This document shows, piece after piece, positions 54,314 to 63,647 of a stretch of 64,000 nt of DNA (its first letter is position 1; every line of letters starts with the position of its first letter). Location: positions 6,820,001-6,884,000 of the forward strand of contig NZ_CP098740.1 of NCBI RefSeq assembly GCF_026167665.1. Reading direction: 5' to 3'. Both the position numbers and the translations under genes were made by a program. The notes beneath the pieces are model-generated. The model was not told the origin of the DNA. It worked only from the letters and a program-made list of their open reading frames with translations, and did no database searches. The stretch comes from Streptomyces drozdowiczii. GTDB taxonomy: Bacteria; Actinomycetota; Actinomycetes; Streptomycetales; Streptomycetaceae.

Positions 54314-55722
54314 TCAGGAGGTCGGACCCGCAAGCTTCGGACTGGCCGGCCTGGTCCGCAGGGCGAGGAGTGCGCCGAGGGCGAACGCGGCGGCCGCGAT
54401 GCCGGCGGACAGGCGCAGACCGGAGGTGAAGTGGTGTGCCGTGGCGGCGAACGTCCCGAAGAGGGCGACGCCCACGGTGCTGCCGACCTGCCGGGCGACG
54501 TTGAAGACGGCGGTGGCGACGCCGGCGTCGGAGACGTTCGCGGTGTCAACGACGACGGCGGTGGCGGCGAGGGCGGTCATGGTCTGGCCCAGACCGGTCG
54601 CGACCAGGGCGAAAAGCAGAACCGGGTAGGGGGTGCCGGGCCCGGTGAACATCCAGCCGGCGAATCCCGCGGCGCCGAGAACGAGGCCGACGGCCATCAG
54701 CGCGTACGGGCCGGTTCGGGGCGCGACGCGGTGGAACAGGGGGGCGGCGATCAGTCCCATGCACACGGACGGCAGCAGGGCCAGGCCGGTCTCCAGGGCG
54801 CTGAGGTGGCGTTCCTGCTGGAAGTAGAGCGTGGCGAGGAAGAGCATGCCGTAGTAGCCGAGGCTGATCAGCATCCCGATCACGGTGGCCGAGGTGAAGG
54901 AGCGGGACCGGAACATGGACGGCCGTAGCAGCGGGGCGCGCCTGCCCCCCACGCGTGCTTCGAGAGTCCGTGTCGTCAGGACGAGGGATACGAGAGCCGC
55001 CGCCCCGACTGCGAAGGCGGAGAGGACCAGGGGCGACGTCCAGCCCCGTGTGCCCGCTTCGTTGAGACCGCCGGTCACCGCCACGAGTCCGACGACGGCG
55101 AGCACCTGGCCCACCGGATCCGTCTTCCGGGCCCTGCCACGCACCACCGGAGCCGGCAGGTGGCGCAGCGTCAGCAGCACGGCAAGGCCGCCGAGCGGCA
55201 GGTTCAGCCAGAACACGGCGCGCCAGTCCGAGCCGGCGACCAGGATGCCTCCGACAGCGGGACCGGCACCGAAGGCGACCGACGCGACAGCCCCCAGACA
55301 GCGATCGCTCGGGCCCTGGTCGCACGGTCGGGGAAGGTGGCCTGCAGCAGCGCGAGCGAAGCGGGAACGAGCAGCGCCGCTCCGGCTCCCTGGCCGAGCC
55401 TTCCCACGATCAGCAGCGCCGCCGAACCGGCGAGTCCGCAGAAGACCGAAGCCCCGCTGAACAGGCCGAGGCCGGTGAGGAACACACGACGGTGTCCGAA
55501 CCGGTCGGCGGCCCCTCCGCCGAACAGCAGCAGTGCCGCGAAAACGGTGCTGTACCCGTCGACGACCCACTGGAGGGCGGAGGGCCCCGCGCCCAGTGAG
55601 GCCCGGATGTCGGGGAGCGCGACGTTCACGACCGTGACGTCCAGCATCACCAGGAAGTATCCGAGGCTGAGGGCGACGAGGGGTGCCAGGGCGAGGGGCG
55701 CCTTGTCGTGCGTCGTGTCCAC
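54314..55722 (-). pseudogene. MFS drug exporter (DHA2/EmrB type), frameshifted as read
   Basis: From GTG 55722 the N-terminal half reads LSLGYFLVMLDVTVVNVALP with the motif-A region DRFGHRRVFLTG and the sequence GRLGQGAGAALLVPASLALL. At 55291-55295 a run of five C (plus strand) should be six. The protein then continues in the next frame as VASVAFGAGPAVGGILVAGS and WLNLPLGGLAVLL through to TRPASPKLAGPTS at 54314. Restored, it has about 469 residues and 12-14 helices. It would export drugs in exchange for protons. An ArsR-type regulator is divergent with a palindromic operator between, the standard efflux arrangement. As read, the gene stops after about five helices. Confidence 0.82.
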
Positions 55723-55828
55723 CCCGCCCCGCCGGTCCCGGCCAGGCACTTCAGGGGGCGGGCGGGGGAGCTTTTGACGGTTGTGTTGTTCATCGCCGCG
55801 GTAGTCATGGCAAGAGCATCTGCCCCGG

Positions 55829-55852
55829 ATACTTCGTTGTCCGGCGAAGTAT
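55829..55852. promoter_or_regulatory. perfect inverted repeat, ArsR-type operator
   Basis: ATACTTCG, spacer TTGTCCGG, CGAAGTAT: perfect 8-base arms, 21 bases before the ArsR-type start and 107 before the MFS start. Length, A/T-rich arms and position fit an ArsR/SmtB-family operator governing both divergent genes. Confidence 0.75.
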
Positions 55853-55872
55853 CGTTGCTCTACGGTCCTTTC

Positions 55873-56730
55873 ATGCCGAACACCGTCCGCGACCGCGCTC
55901 ACTCGACGACCGGTACCGCGGGGCTTGAGTCCTCGGGAGAGCCGCTCAAGCACCAAACCGACATCGCACGGGCCGCCGCCCTCATCGCCGACCCCTCGCG
56001 CGCCCGAATTCTCAAGTGTCTGGCCGACGGCCGCGCCCTTCCGGCGAACGCCCTGGCCGCCGAGGCCGGCATCGGTGCCGCCACCGCCAGCGCACACCTG
56101 GCCAAGCTCGTCGAGGGCGCACTGCTCACCGTGGAGCAACGGGGCAGGCACCGCTTCTACCGGCTCGCCGGCCCGGACGTGAGCGCGGCCCTGGAATGCC
56201 TTGCGCTGATCGCGCCGCCACTGGCCATCAACTCGCTCAAGCAGAGCAACCGTGCCATCGCCCTCCACCGTGGCCGTAGCTGCTACGACCATCTCGCCGG
56301 GCGGCTCGGCGTGGCGCTCATGTGTGGCCTGCTGGAACGCGGCATTCTCACCGGACACGACGGCATCCACCGGGCCGACGAGTCCGTGCGCGACCGGCCC
56401 GCCTCCTACGGCCACGACGTCCGGTACCGGCTCACCCGCTCCGGACGCACGGAACTGGCCGGACTCGGCATCGACACGGACCGGTTGCCGCCACGCCGGC
56501 CCGCGATCCGCTACTGCGTCGACTGGAGTGAACATCAGCACCACCTCGCGGGCGGCCTCGGAGCCGTACTGACAGCCCGTCTGTTCGCGCTGGACTGGGT
56601 GCGGTGGGGGCGCAGCCCTCGCGTGGTGGACCTGACCGATACGGGCGCCCGCGGCCTGGAGCGAACGCTCGGAGTCGTGCTCACCGACGTCAAGCTTCCG
56701 GCCGGCGGGGAGCCCGAGAACCCGGCATGA
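55873..56730 (+). CDS. ArsR-family regulator with C-terminal extension
   Basis: 285 residues from ATG 55873. The winged helix lies at about 35-105: LIADPSRARILKCLADGRAL, LAAEAGIGAATASAHLAKLV and GRHRFYRLA. No metal-binding CxC pattern is seen, so it does not look like a metalloid sensor. A long C-terminal region of about 160 residues (RSCYDHLAGRLGVALMCGLL, DWSEHQHHLAGGLGAVLTAR) is typical of the ArsR group that regulates MFS efflux pumps in Streptomyces. A perfect inverted repeat precedes the gene. The likely ligand is a drug or metabolite pumped by the divergent exporter. Confidence 0.85.
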   Translation: MPNTVRDRAHSTTGTAGLESSGEPLKHQTDIARAAALIADPSRARILKCLADGRALPANALAAEAGIGAATASAHLAKLVEGALLTVEQRGRHRFYRLAGPDVSAALECLALIAPPLAINSLKQSNRAIALHRGRSCYDHLAGRLGVALMCGLLERGILTGHDGIHRADESVRDRPASYGHDVRYRLTRSGRTELAGLGIDTDRLPPRRPAIRYCVDWSEHQHHLAGGLGAVLTARLFALDWVRWGRSPRVVDLTDTGARGLERTLGVVLTDVKLPAGGEPENPA

Positions 56731-56819
56731 CCCGGAGGAACGGGCCGGAGGGCAAGTCCGCTGCCTGTTCGCAACCCCGTGCAATCGTCCTCACGAACGA
56801 CTCAACTCGCTGCCGCCTG

Positions 56820-57731
56820 CTACAGCCCGGCCAGGTCCGAGGACCGGGCCGTCTCCAGCAGGGTCTCGATGAAGGCCTGCACTTTCGGGGTGCTGTTCGC
56901 GGCCGTCCACAGGAGGCCGTATTCGACCAGTGGTGCGTCGCTGAACGGCACGTAGACCACATCTGGGCGCGAGTAGTACTGGGCGGCGCGGGCGCACGTA
57001 GGGGAGACGCCCTTGCCCGCGCCGACCAGGGCGAGCACCTCCTGCCAAGCCGTCGTGGACGGACCGCGCGGAATCAGGCGCCCCTCGGGCGTGCGGTGCG
57101 GGTAGTGGTGGTCGAGGAAGTACTGGGGCTGGCCCGTGACGGTGATCAGGGGAGCTTCCGAGAGATCCTCCAGTGAGACGGTGCCCCGCCGGGCGAACGG
57201 GTGGCCGACGGGAACGACGAGCGCACGCGGCTCGGAGAAGAGGACCGGGCCGTTGACGATGTCCGGCTCGTCGATGGGCAGTTCGACCAACTGAATGTCA
57301 TACGTGCCGTCGCGCAGGGGACCGATCGGGTCCAGGAGAGGCGACTCGTGGATACGGACGAGGCAGTTTGGTTGGCGCGCACGGAATATATCGGTCGCGG
57401 CCACGACAAGAATGCCGCACCACGCCGCGGAGTACGCGACGTTGAGTTCGCCGGTGATGCCCCGGCCCACGGCCACCGCGGAGGCCAAGGCCTCCTTGAT
57501 CTGCTGGTAACCGGCGGCAAGGCCGTCCCGCAGCACGATTCCGGCGGGCGTGAGCTGGACACTGCGGCTGGTCCGCTTGAACAACTCAGCACCGATGGCA
57601 CGCTCCTGCTTCTTGATGACCTGGCTGACCCGCGCCGGCGTGACGCGCATCCGCTCGGCCGTACGGCCGAAGTGCAGCTCCTCCGCCAGCATCAGGAAGA
57701 TCTCTATCTCCCGCAGTTCCACGCCGCCCAC
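56820..57731 (-). CDS. LysR-type transcriptional regulator
   Basis: 303 residues from GTG 57731 (MGGVELREIEIFLMLAEELH); GTG 57722 is an alternative start. Helix-turn-helix GRTAERMRVTPARVSQVIKKQERAIGAELF has Ala-Arg-Val-Ser where most LysR proteins have Pro-Pro-Leu-Ser, a known Streptomyces variant. A full substrate-binding domain follows (VPVGHPFARRGTVSLEDLSE, LALVGAGKGVSPTC). Divergent from a VOC-family gene 115 bases away, with the palindrome AACGATCGTT at 57755-57764 between. Its target is probably that gene. Confidence 0.87.
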   Translation of the reverse strand: MGGVELREIEIFLMLAEELHFGRTAERMRVTPARVSQVIKKQERAIGAELFKRTSRSVQLTPAGIVLRDGLAAGYQQIKEALASAVAVGRGITGELNVAYSAAWCGILVVAATDIFRARQPNCLVRIHESPLLDPIGPLRDGTYDIQLVELPIDEPDIVNGPVLFSEPRALVVPVGHPFARRGTVSLEDLSEAPLITVTGQPQYFLDHHYPHRTPEGRLIPRGPSTTAWQEVLALVGAGKGVSPTCARAAQYYSRPDVVYVPFSDAPLVEYGLLWTAANSTPKVQAFIETLLETARSSDLAGL

Positions 57732-57754
57732 CCCGTTTCGTGTACCGCCGGCTT

Positions 57755-57764
57755 AACGATCGTT
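57755..57764. promoter_or_regulatory. palindrome between LysR and VOC genes
   Basis: AACGATCGTT is a perfect 10-base palindrome, 24 bases before the LysR start on the minus strand. Short, but in the position expected of a LysR box. Confidence 0.4.
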
Positions 57765-57846
57765 GCAGGATACGACCTTGATGCCCCTCTCCCCGGCCGT
57801 GAAGCTGGACCCCGTGAGCAACAGATTCGCGGAGGGAGCTCAGGCC

Positions 57847-58233
57847 ATGAACATCATCGGGTCGGCCGTGGTACTGACCGTCGACGACCCGGCTCTGTCG
57901 ACCCGGTTCTTCGTGAGCCACCTCGGCTTTCGCGAGGTACTGGTGGCCCAGGGAATCACCCACCTCGCCCGCGACGACGCGGCCACCGACATCGTCCTAC
58001 GTAGCAGCGTCGGCCCGGGCAGCTCGCAGCGGCACCCGCCCACACAGGTGCGCGCCGTCGTTTCCTTCACGGTTACCGGAATCCATGCCGAGTACGAGCG
58101 TCTGCGACGCGAAGGAGCACGGATCACACTTCCGCCGCGCATGGAGCCCTGGGGGGAGTGGGGTCTGCAACTCACCGACCCTAACGGCGTGGTGATCCAG
58201 CTCGTGGAGTGGATCCCTCCGGCCGGAGCCTGA
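57847..58233 (+). CDS. VOC-family (glyoxalase/bleomycin-resistance fold) protein
   Basis: 128 residues from ATG 57847 with GGAGG upstream. Two beta-alpha-beta-beta-beta modules: IIGSAVVLTVDDPALSTRFF and SFTVTGIHAEYERLRREGAR, ending WGLQLTDPNGVVIQLVEW, where the last Glu is a possible metal ligand. Functions range from glyoxalase and dioxygenase to drug-binding resistance proteins; the call is to the fold only. It is probably regulated by the divergent LysR protein. Confidence 0.78.
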   Translation: MNIIGSAVVLTVDDPALSTRFFVSHLGFREVLVAQGITHLARDDAATDIVLRSSVGPGSSQRHPPTQVRAVVSFTVTGIHAEYERLRREGARITLPPRMEPWGEWGLQLTDPNGVVIQLVEWIPPAGA

Positions 58234-58588
58234 CCACTATCCCCACGCCCCGCCCGTGTGCCGATGTCCGCTGCACGGTCGGGGACTCCACGTCTGCCGC
58301 TTCCCCAGCGGCCCCCCGCCACGCGTCACTCCTCGATCGAAGGGCACCAGCCATGCCTTCCCTACGCATGCCTTCACCCGCGCAGGCCGCGCAACGGCCA
58401 TCCGTCGGGACAGAAGGGGAGAACCGGAGAGCGAAGCAGAGGGCTCTCCTGTCCCCGGGGCGCCACGGGCCCGCCGTCGCGGTGCGGAGCCCCCCACCAC
58501 AGCAGAACCTACCCCTGCGCCGATGACCGTGCCCATCACGACCCCGCCCGCTACAGCCTTCCCCATACCCTGACAGGAGCCCACAGAC
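58234..58588. other. gene-free stretch upstream of the serine hydrolase
   Basis: About 355 bases. Short open frames here overlap each other and show no protein family. It should contain the serine-hydrolase promoter. Confidence 0.35.
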
Positions 58589-59728
58589 ATGTCCCTCACA
58601 CCGCCCGAAAAGGACCGACCCGAGCTGCAGAAGATCATCGACGGGATGATCGATTCCGGATTCACCGGCGTGGCCATACGTGTGCACGACGAGAGAGACC
58701 CATGGTCGGGCAGTGCCGGCCTGTGCAAGCTGGACGAGACGGCAAAGCCTCCTACGGACGGGCACATCCGGATCGGCAGCAACACCAAGACGTTCGCCGC
58801 CACCACAGCGCTCCTGTTGGTCGCCGAAGGGACGATCGATCTGGATACTCCCGCCGCGGACTACCTCCCCGACCTGCCATTGGACCGCAGGATCACCGTA
58901 CGCATGCTTCTGCAGCACACCAGCGGCATCTTCAACTTCACCGGCGAGTACTACGAGGACGGAACGTTCGCACCGGGAATCGCCGCGACGACGGCAGGCC
59001 GGGAATGGGTGGACAACCGCTTCCACACCTACCGGCCGGAAGAACTCGTACGGCTGTCCCTGTCCAAGCCGGCACGGTTCGAGCCGGGCACGGACTGGAG
59101 TTACTCCAACACCAACTACGTGCTGATCAGGTTGCTGATCGAAGGGGTCACAGGCAACTCGCTCGCCGACGAGATGGAGCGGCTGATTCTGCAGCCTCTG
59201 GGACTGACCGGCACCTCGCTGCCGGAGACCGAAACCGGCCTTGCGGAGCCGCACGCGCACGGCTACTACCGCTACGAGGAAGAGGGAGGTCAGGAGACGA
59301 CGGTGGACGTCACCCGTCAGAACCCCTCGTGGATCTCCACCGGCGGCGACATGATCTCGACCACCCACGACCTTCACACCTTCATCTCCGCGCTGACGGG
59401 CGGCAAGCTCCTTTCGGCCCCGCTGCTGGCCGAGATGTTCCGGCCGCACCCCAAAGCCGGGTACGGCCTCGGCGTCTTCGTACAGGACATAGGCCCGGAC
59501 GGTGGCAAGGTCATCACCCACAATGGAGGAATGGCGGGCCACGCGGCGTTGATGTACAGCACCCCGGACGGCACCAGGACCCTGACCGCGGCGCTCAACT
59601 ATGTGGACGATGCCTCGATGTCCATGGCCCAGGCCTTCCAGCAGGCGACCCAAGCACTCGTTCAGGAAGTGTTCGGAGACAGCGAGGCCGCTGCGGCCAC
59701 GACGAGCCCCGCACCGGCCGACGTATGA
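58589..59728 (+). CDS. serine hydrolase, class C beta-lactamase/DD-peptidase fold
   Basis: 379 residues from ATG 58589. Active-site motifs: IGSNTKTF (Ser and Lys of SxxK), YSNTNYVLI (YxN) and HNGGMAGH (HxG, replacing KTG). This is the beta-lactamase PF00144 family (esterase EstB, D-aminopeptidase, LACTB type). The first residues give no signal peptide, so it is probably cytoplasmic and not a true beta-lactamase. LLQHTSGIFNF and YGLGVFVQDIG are conserved landmarks. It stands alone between the VOC gene and an IS relic. Substrate unknown. Confidence 0.85.
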   Translation: MSLTPPEKDRPELQKIIDGMIDSGFTGVAIRVHDERDPWSGSAGLCKLDETAKPPTDGHIRIGSNTKTFAATTALLLVAEGTIDLDTPAADYLPDLPLDRRITVRMLLQHTSGIFNFTGEYYEDGTFAPGIAATTAGREWVDNRFHTYRPEELVRLSLSKPARFEPGTDWSYSNTNYVLIRLLIEGVTGNSLADEMERLILQPLGLTGTSLPETETGLAEPHAHGYYRYEEEGGQETTVDVTRQNPSWISTGGDMISTTHDLHTFISALTGGKLLSAPLLAEMFRPHPKAGYGLGVFVQDIGPDGGKVITHNGGMAGHAALMYSTPDGTRTLTAALNYVDDASMSMAQAFQQATQALVQEVFGDSEAAAATTSPAPADV

Positions 59729-59756
59729 CAGCTGCTCCCGGTATCCGTCTGCCGTC

Positions 59757-60260
59757 CGGGTTCCGCCCCGACTGAACGATCGCGGTGATGCGGTTGGCGC
59801 CGCAGCGGAGCTTCCGCAGAAGGCGCCAGCCCTTCAGAGTGGCCGTGACATGCTCGCCGAGACAGCGGATCCTGGCGTGCGTGGGCCGCGGTGACCCGGT
59901 CGATCGGCAGGAGGGTGCCGTCCAGAATCGCGAAGGCTTTAGCTCGTGCGATCTTCATCGCCACGGCCGGGGTCGGCGCGGCGATGGCCAGGACGTCGAT
60001 CACCTCGCGCATGTACCGCTACACGGTGGCGACGCCGATACCGAACCCAGCAGCGAGCCGCGCGTAGGTGTGTCCCCACACCGCAGGTGGGCGAGTACAA
60101 GCAGGGCCTGACGGCTGACAGACAGCCGTCGCCACCGGGTCCCGACCTCTCGCTGCCGGACACGGAACAGCGTGTTGAAGTAGCGCAGGGCGCCGCTGGA
60201 CAGATCGATCGACGATGGGTGGACAAGCACGCGAAGCTCCTGGCGGATACGGGTGCTCCT
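59757..60260 (-). pseudogene. IS5-family transposase relic with an internal deletion
   Basis: Minus-strand pieces read as a Streptomyces IS5-type (HARBI1-like) transposase: GALRYFNTLFRVRQREVGTR and SRQALLVLAHLRCGDT (60215-60080), TAG at about 60020, then YMREVIDVLAIAAPTPAVAM and KAFAILDGTLLPIDRVT (60015-59895). The next part, CLGEHVTATLKGWRLLRKLR and CGANRITAI (to about 59770), belongs to the C terminus, so the catalytic middle is deleted. With a nonsense codon and frame changes it is inactive. No target duplication was resolved. It is not closely similar to the IS5 relic at 2.8-3.3 kb. Confidence 0.75.
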
Positions 60261-60535
60261 GGTCGAGAACCGTCTACCAGGAGCTTCATCGATCCGTACA
60301 GCGGGCACCCTCCAACACCTCGCCTTCGCACGCGGGAGAAGGGCTCCACCAAGTTCCTGCCGGCACGGCTGGGCGTCTTCAGGCCATAGGCCAGGAGCAA
60401 GCGCCCACCCCAGGCGGGCCTGTCATCTCCTGTCGGGCGTGCTTCGGACTCGGTCCGGAGGACGCCTCGGAACGCGGGCCGCGTACGGATACCATCCTGG
60501 CGTCGCGAGACCTGCTCCACCATCGGCGCTGCGTG

Positions 60536-61534
60536 TCAGTTGGGCCGGGGGCAAAAGCTTTCCGAGGTGGAGGTGTGGTCTGTTGCCGCCTGGACGGCGG
60601 GGATCAGCTCTGCGATCTGTTCGAGCTGGTCGCGCTGGGAGTGCAGGTCCAGGGCACCGAGGCGGGCGACGATGTGCCGGGCACCGGCGGCGACGTACCT
60701 TTCCAGATGCTCGCGTACCTGGTCCGCGGAGCCGGTGACCACTGCCTGGATCTTTTCCAGCTCCTCGAGGGGCATGCCGTACGTGGCCCGCGCGTAGTCC
60801 TCCAGTGCTTGACGGCCGCTCTCGATGTCGTCGTCGATCCGTACGGAGACGAATAGTGCGGGGGTGACGTCCTCCATCTCGCGTCCCGCATCGATCGCCG
60901 CTTTGTGGACGTCACGGAGACCGGACGCGTAGTCGGCGGGGTCGGGAGGGTAGGGCAGCCACCCGTCGTACACCCGGCCCGTGCGGACCAGCGCTGCTGG
61001 GGTCGCACCGCCGAGCCAGATAGGCGGTCCGCCGGCTCGGTGCGGCCTGGTCGCGGGCGGGATGTCCTCGAACCGCAGGATCTCGCCGTGGAAGGCTGCG
61101 GCGCCGTCCCACAGGGCCCGCCACAGTGCGACAGTCTCGTCCAGCCGGGCGAAGCGCCTTTCCCACGGCAGCTCGGACAGTGAGTAGAGGGGCCGCCCGA
61201 AGCGGCCGGGGAAGCCGGCGCCGACGGTCACGGTGAGGCGGCCGGCGGACAGCAGGTCGATCGAGGCGAGTGCCTGCGCAGCCTGGATCGGCCGGCGCAG
61301 GAACGGCATCAGTGCAGCGGTGCCCAGCGTCACCGTCTCGGTCACCGGAGCGAGTGCGGCCAGCATCGTGAGCGCCTCGACGCGTGGGCCGAGCAGAGAA
61401 TCGTTGGCGAACAGGGAGGCGAAGCCCAAGCGTTCGGCGTAGCGGCCGAAGGCGACCAGCTCGCGAGCGCTGTCGGCAGGGCCCCACTGGGCGGTTCCGG
61501 TCGGAAGCAGTACACCAATGTCCATGCCGGCCAT
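60536..61534 (-). CDS. LLM-class F420- or FMN-dependent oxidoreductase
   Basis: 332 residues from ATG 61534 (MAGMDIGVLLPTGTAQWGP); ATG 61525 is equally plausible. Luciferase-like TIM barrel with FGRYAERLGFASLFANDSLL, LGTAALMPFLRRPIQAAQAL, DLLSAGRLTVTVGAGFPGRF and GGPPIWLGGATPAALVRTGR. The last phrase is typical of coenzyme F420-dependent members common in actinobacteria. The reaction is unknown. It is divergent from a destroyed XRE regulator gene (61612 onward), which probably once controlled it. Confidence 0.8.
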   Translation of the reverse strand: MAGMDIGVLLPTGTAQWGPADSARELVAFGRYAERLGFASLFANDSLLGPRVEALTMLAALAPVTETVTLGTAALMPFLRRPIQAAQALASIDLLSAGRLTVTVGAGFPGRFGRPLYSLSELPWERRFARLDETVALWRALWDGAAAFHGEILRFEDIPPATRPHRAGGPPIWLGGATPAALVRTGRVYDGWLPYPPDPADYASGLRDVHKAAIDAGREMEDVTPALFVSVRIDDDIESGRQALEDYARATYGMPLEELEKIQAVVTGSADQVREHLERYVAAGARHIVARLGALDLHSQRDQLEQIAELIPAVQAATDHTSTSESFCPRPN

Positions 61535-61611
61535 GTTCACCACCAGTACGAGAGGCGACAATTCCTTGCGGGGAATGGCCTGGAACCCTCTGCCGCCGTT
61601 ACAACAAGGCT

Positions 61612-61757
61612 GTGGACTTCCCTCGTACGCTTCGTGTACGTCGTACCCGCCGTCATGTCAGCCAGCTCGATCTCGCGCTGCGAGCGGGCACTGCGGGAGC
61701 GCAACGAGTTGCTGCTGGCCGCCGGGTACGCACTCACCTGTTGCCGCGCTGACCCGC
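61612..61757 (+). pseudogene. XRE-family regulator relic, internally deleted
   Basis: GTG 61612 begins DFPRTLRVRRTRRHVSQLDLALRAGT, the usual opening of an XRE/MmyB-type regulator. The sequence then jumps, with a frame change, to LRERNELLLAAGYALT, a phrase that in intact relatives comes about 40 residues later. The recognition helix is gone. Directly after, at 61756-61758, similarity switches to the 24-kb membrane gene. Deletion and fusion may have happened in one event. The remaining C-terminal ligand domain of the regulator is absent. Confidence 0.65.
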
Positions 61758-62767
61758 ACCGACTCAAGGCGTGGATGATGCCATGGTCGACGGAGGTGCC
61801 GTCCTCACCCCAGTTCACCTACCCGACGGGTGCCAGCGGCCATGGCGCCGACTACACGGCACTGCGGGAGACCGCAATACGCGTACGCTACGCCGCACTC
61901 ATCCTCATCTTCTCCGGCGGCGCGGCCCTGCTGCTGCGCCGGCTCCCCGGCCACACTGCCAGACACACCATCGCCCGCACGACGGCCCTATGGGGCTGGG
62001 GAATCACCGCAGCCATGCTCGCCGTCACCGTCTCCGCCCCCTGGGCCGCGGCATCCGGCGGATCGGCAACTCACCAGCTCCTGCCCACCCTCGCGAGCAC
62101 GATGTCTCAAGGCCGCGACCTTCCCCTCGTCGCCGCTCTGGCGGCAGCAGTCGCGACTACAGGCGTCACGGCTCTGCTGAGCCGTGAGCCCGTCTCAACA
62201 CCTCATCCGCCCACGTCAATCCCGACATCAACAGCACGGCTCGCAGCAACGCTGGGTACCGCAGTGATCCTCTTCGCCCTCACCGTGCCCTCGAACCAGA
62301 AAGTGGCCGCCTACATCCAGACCGGTTTCACCGGTAACGGCCGGCTGTCCGAGCCCGGCGACCTGTTGCGGCAATGGCTCCAACTCAGCGCCTGGACCAC
62401 ACCCACCGGACCCACGCTCGGACGCTGGCTGCTCTACCGGCTCGGTGAGGTAGTCCTTGTCGCAACCGTCTGGTGGGCACTGCGACTCCTCCCAGCGCTG
62501 TTCGACCACGTCACCCTTCCCTCCTACGTACTCGCGGCCGTAGCCGCCACCACGCTGGGGGCGGAGGTAAACGACATGTGGCACTCGCTCCTCACCTATC
62601 AGGCCGTCACGGGCGGCCCACTTCTGTACTACATTTCCACAGGCTCCGGTGCATCTGCGGCACTCGTGTTCGGTGCCCTCGCCGGATGTGCAAGCACCAT
62701 CGTCTTGCGCCGGCACCTCCGCGCACAACAAGCACCGGCAGAGCCGCAAAGGCGGTCGACCTTCTGA
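61758..62767 (+). pseudogene. truncated second copy of the 24-kb membrane-protein gene
   Basis: From RLKAWMMPWSTEVPSSPQFT to the stop at 62767 this matches residues 47-382 of the protein encoded at 24173-25321, about nine residues in ten, without a frame break. The first 46 residues, which contain the first membrane helix and the start codon, are missing. Instead the frame is joined to the tail of an XRE-regulator relic (LLLAAGYALTCCRADPH). Any product from an upstream start would be a chimera. Changes relative to copy 1 are concentrated in helices and the last 15 residues, which suggests some period of independent evolution. Confidence 0.75.
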
Positions 62768-62800
62768 CCGGCCAAAGAAACGAGCCTGCCGCTCCAAGTC
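61758..62800 (+). repeat. about 1-kb direct repeat, copy 2
   Basis: Same orientation as 24309-25355; the match starts at ACCGACTCAAGGCGTGGA and fades about 35 bases after the gene's stop. The spacing between copies is about 37.4 kb. Confidence 0.8.
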
Positions 62801-63317
62801 CTCCCAGCCGGGTTCCCCCTATCCGCAGGAACTTCGGCCGGGGCCTTCGGGACGAGGCGTGGCAGCTCGTCGAGAAGACCGGCAGCGACGATGAGGGGGC
62901 GACATCATCACATGTGTCGCGGGGGAGCAAGTTCGGCGGGTGCCCGACCTGGCACCTGACCGAACCCTGCCCCATGCTCTGTCGGGAATGCCGTAGGGCG
63001 ATGATGCTTCCGTTCACAGTGACCAGCGGCCCACTGCGGGTATCAAGGTCGCGACCGTCGAACCCCGCAGGTGTCCGGGTCGTCCGCCCCCACCCCTGAA
63101 CCTTCGAGCGCAGCCGAGCTCTCGCGTACAGGGGTGCAGGTGTGCGACCGTGGGTGGACAACGAGACCGACCGCCACCCGACCGATCCAGTGGTGGCGGC
63201 CTTTCAGGGAGCCGGACGTTGCCCCCCTCCCGGGCATCCGGCCCTTTGCCATCGTCGTGGCCCCCACCGGGGGCGCTGCGCCTTGGGCTCACCAACCCCC
63301 GGAAGGGGGCGCCCGGA
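62768..63317. other. gene-free stretch upstream of the STAS gene
   Basis: About 550 bases with no protein I can support on either strand. The left end still carries a few bases of the repeat. A promoter for the STAS gene is expected near 63250-63300. Confidence 0.35.
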
Positions 63318-63647
63318 ATGAACATCACCACTGTCATCAACGGCACGTTCGCACGCATCACCCCATCCGGCGACATCGATGCCGACAGCCTTGCCCCGCT
63401 CCACACCGCGGTCGGAGCCCTCTCGCCGCATGTGAGCGACCTTCAGTGGGACCTGCACCACACCCTCTTTATGGACGTCTCCGGCCTCCACCTCCTCCTT
63501 CCTCAGCAACTGGCCGACCCGATACAGCACATCACCGTCGTCCGACTGTGCCCCCAGCCGGCACGCCTCCTGCTGCTCGCCGCTGACCTCCGCCCCGGAA
63601 TCTTCGACCTCGCCCGACTGCTGCCCGCTGCGCCCGTTGGTGACTGA
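63318..63647 (+). CDS. STAS-domain protein (anti-sigma-factor antagonist-like)
   Basis: 109 residues from ATG 63318 with GGAAGGGGG eight bases upstream. One STAS fold: FARITPSGDIDADSLAPLHT is the entry and FMDVSGLHLLLP the phospho-acceptor loop, where Ser in DVSGL aligns with the serine phosphorylated in SpoIIAA/RsbV (usually DSSGL). Such proteins release sigma factors by binding an anti-sigma kinase. No kinase or sigma gene is adjacent. A SpoIIE-type phosphatase in this window at 31.8 kb is a possible but unproven partner. Confidence 0.72.
   Translation: MNITTVINGTFARITPSGDIDADSLAPLHTAVGALSPHVSDLQWDLHHTLFMDVSGLHLLLPQQLADPIQHITVVRLCPQPARLLLLAADLRPGIFDLARLLPAAPVGD

Noticed and set aside
53263..55722. 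Phenazine biosynthesis cluster around the PhzF gene
   Set aside because: No phzA/B/D/E/G homologues are present; PhzF-like proteins occur widely without phenazines.
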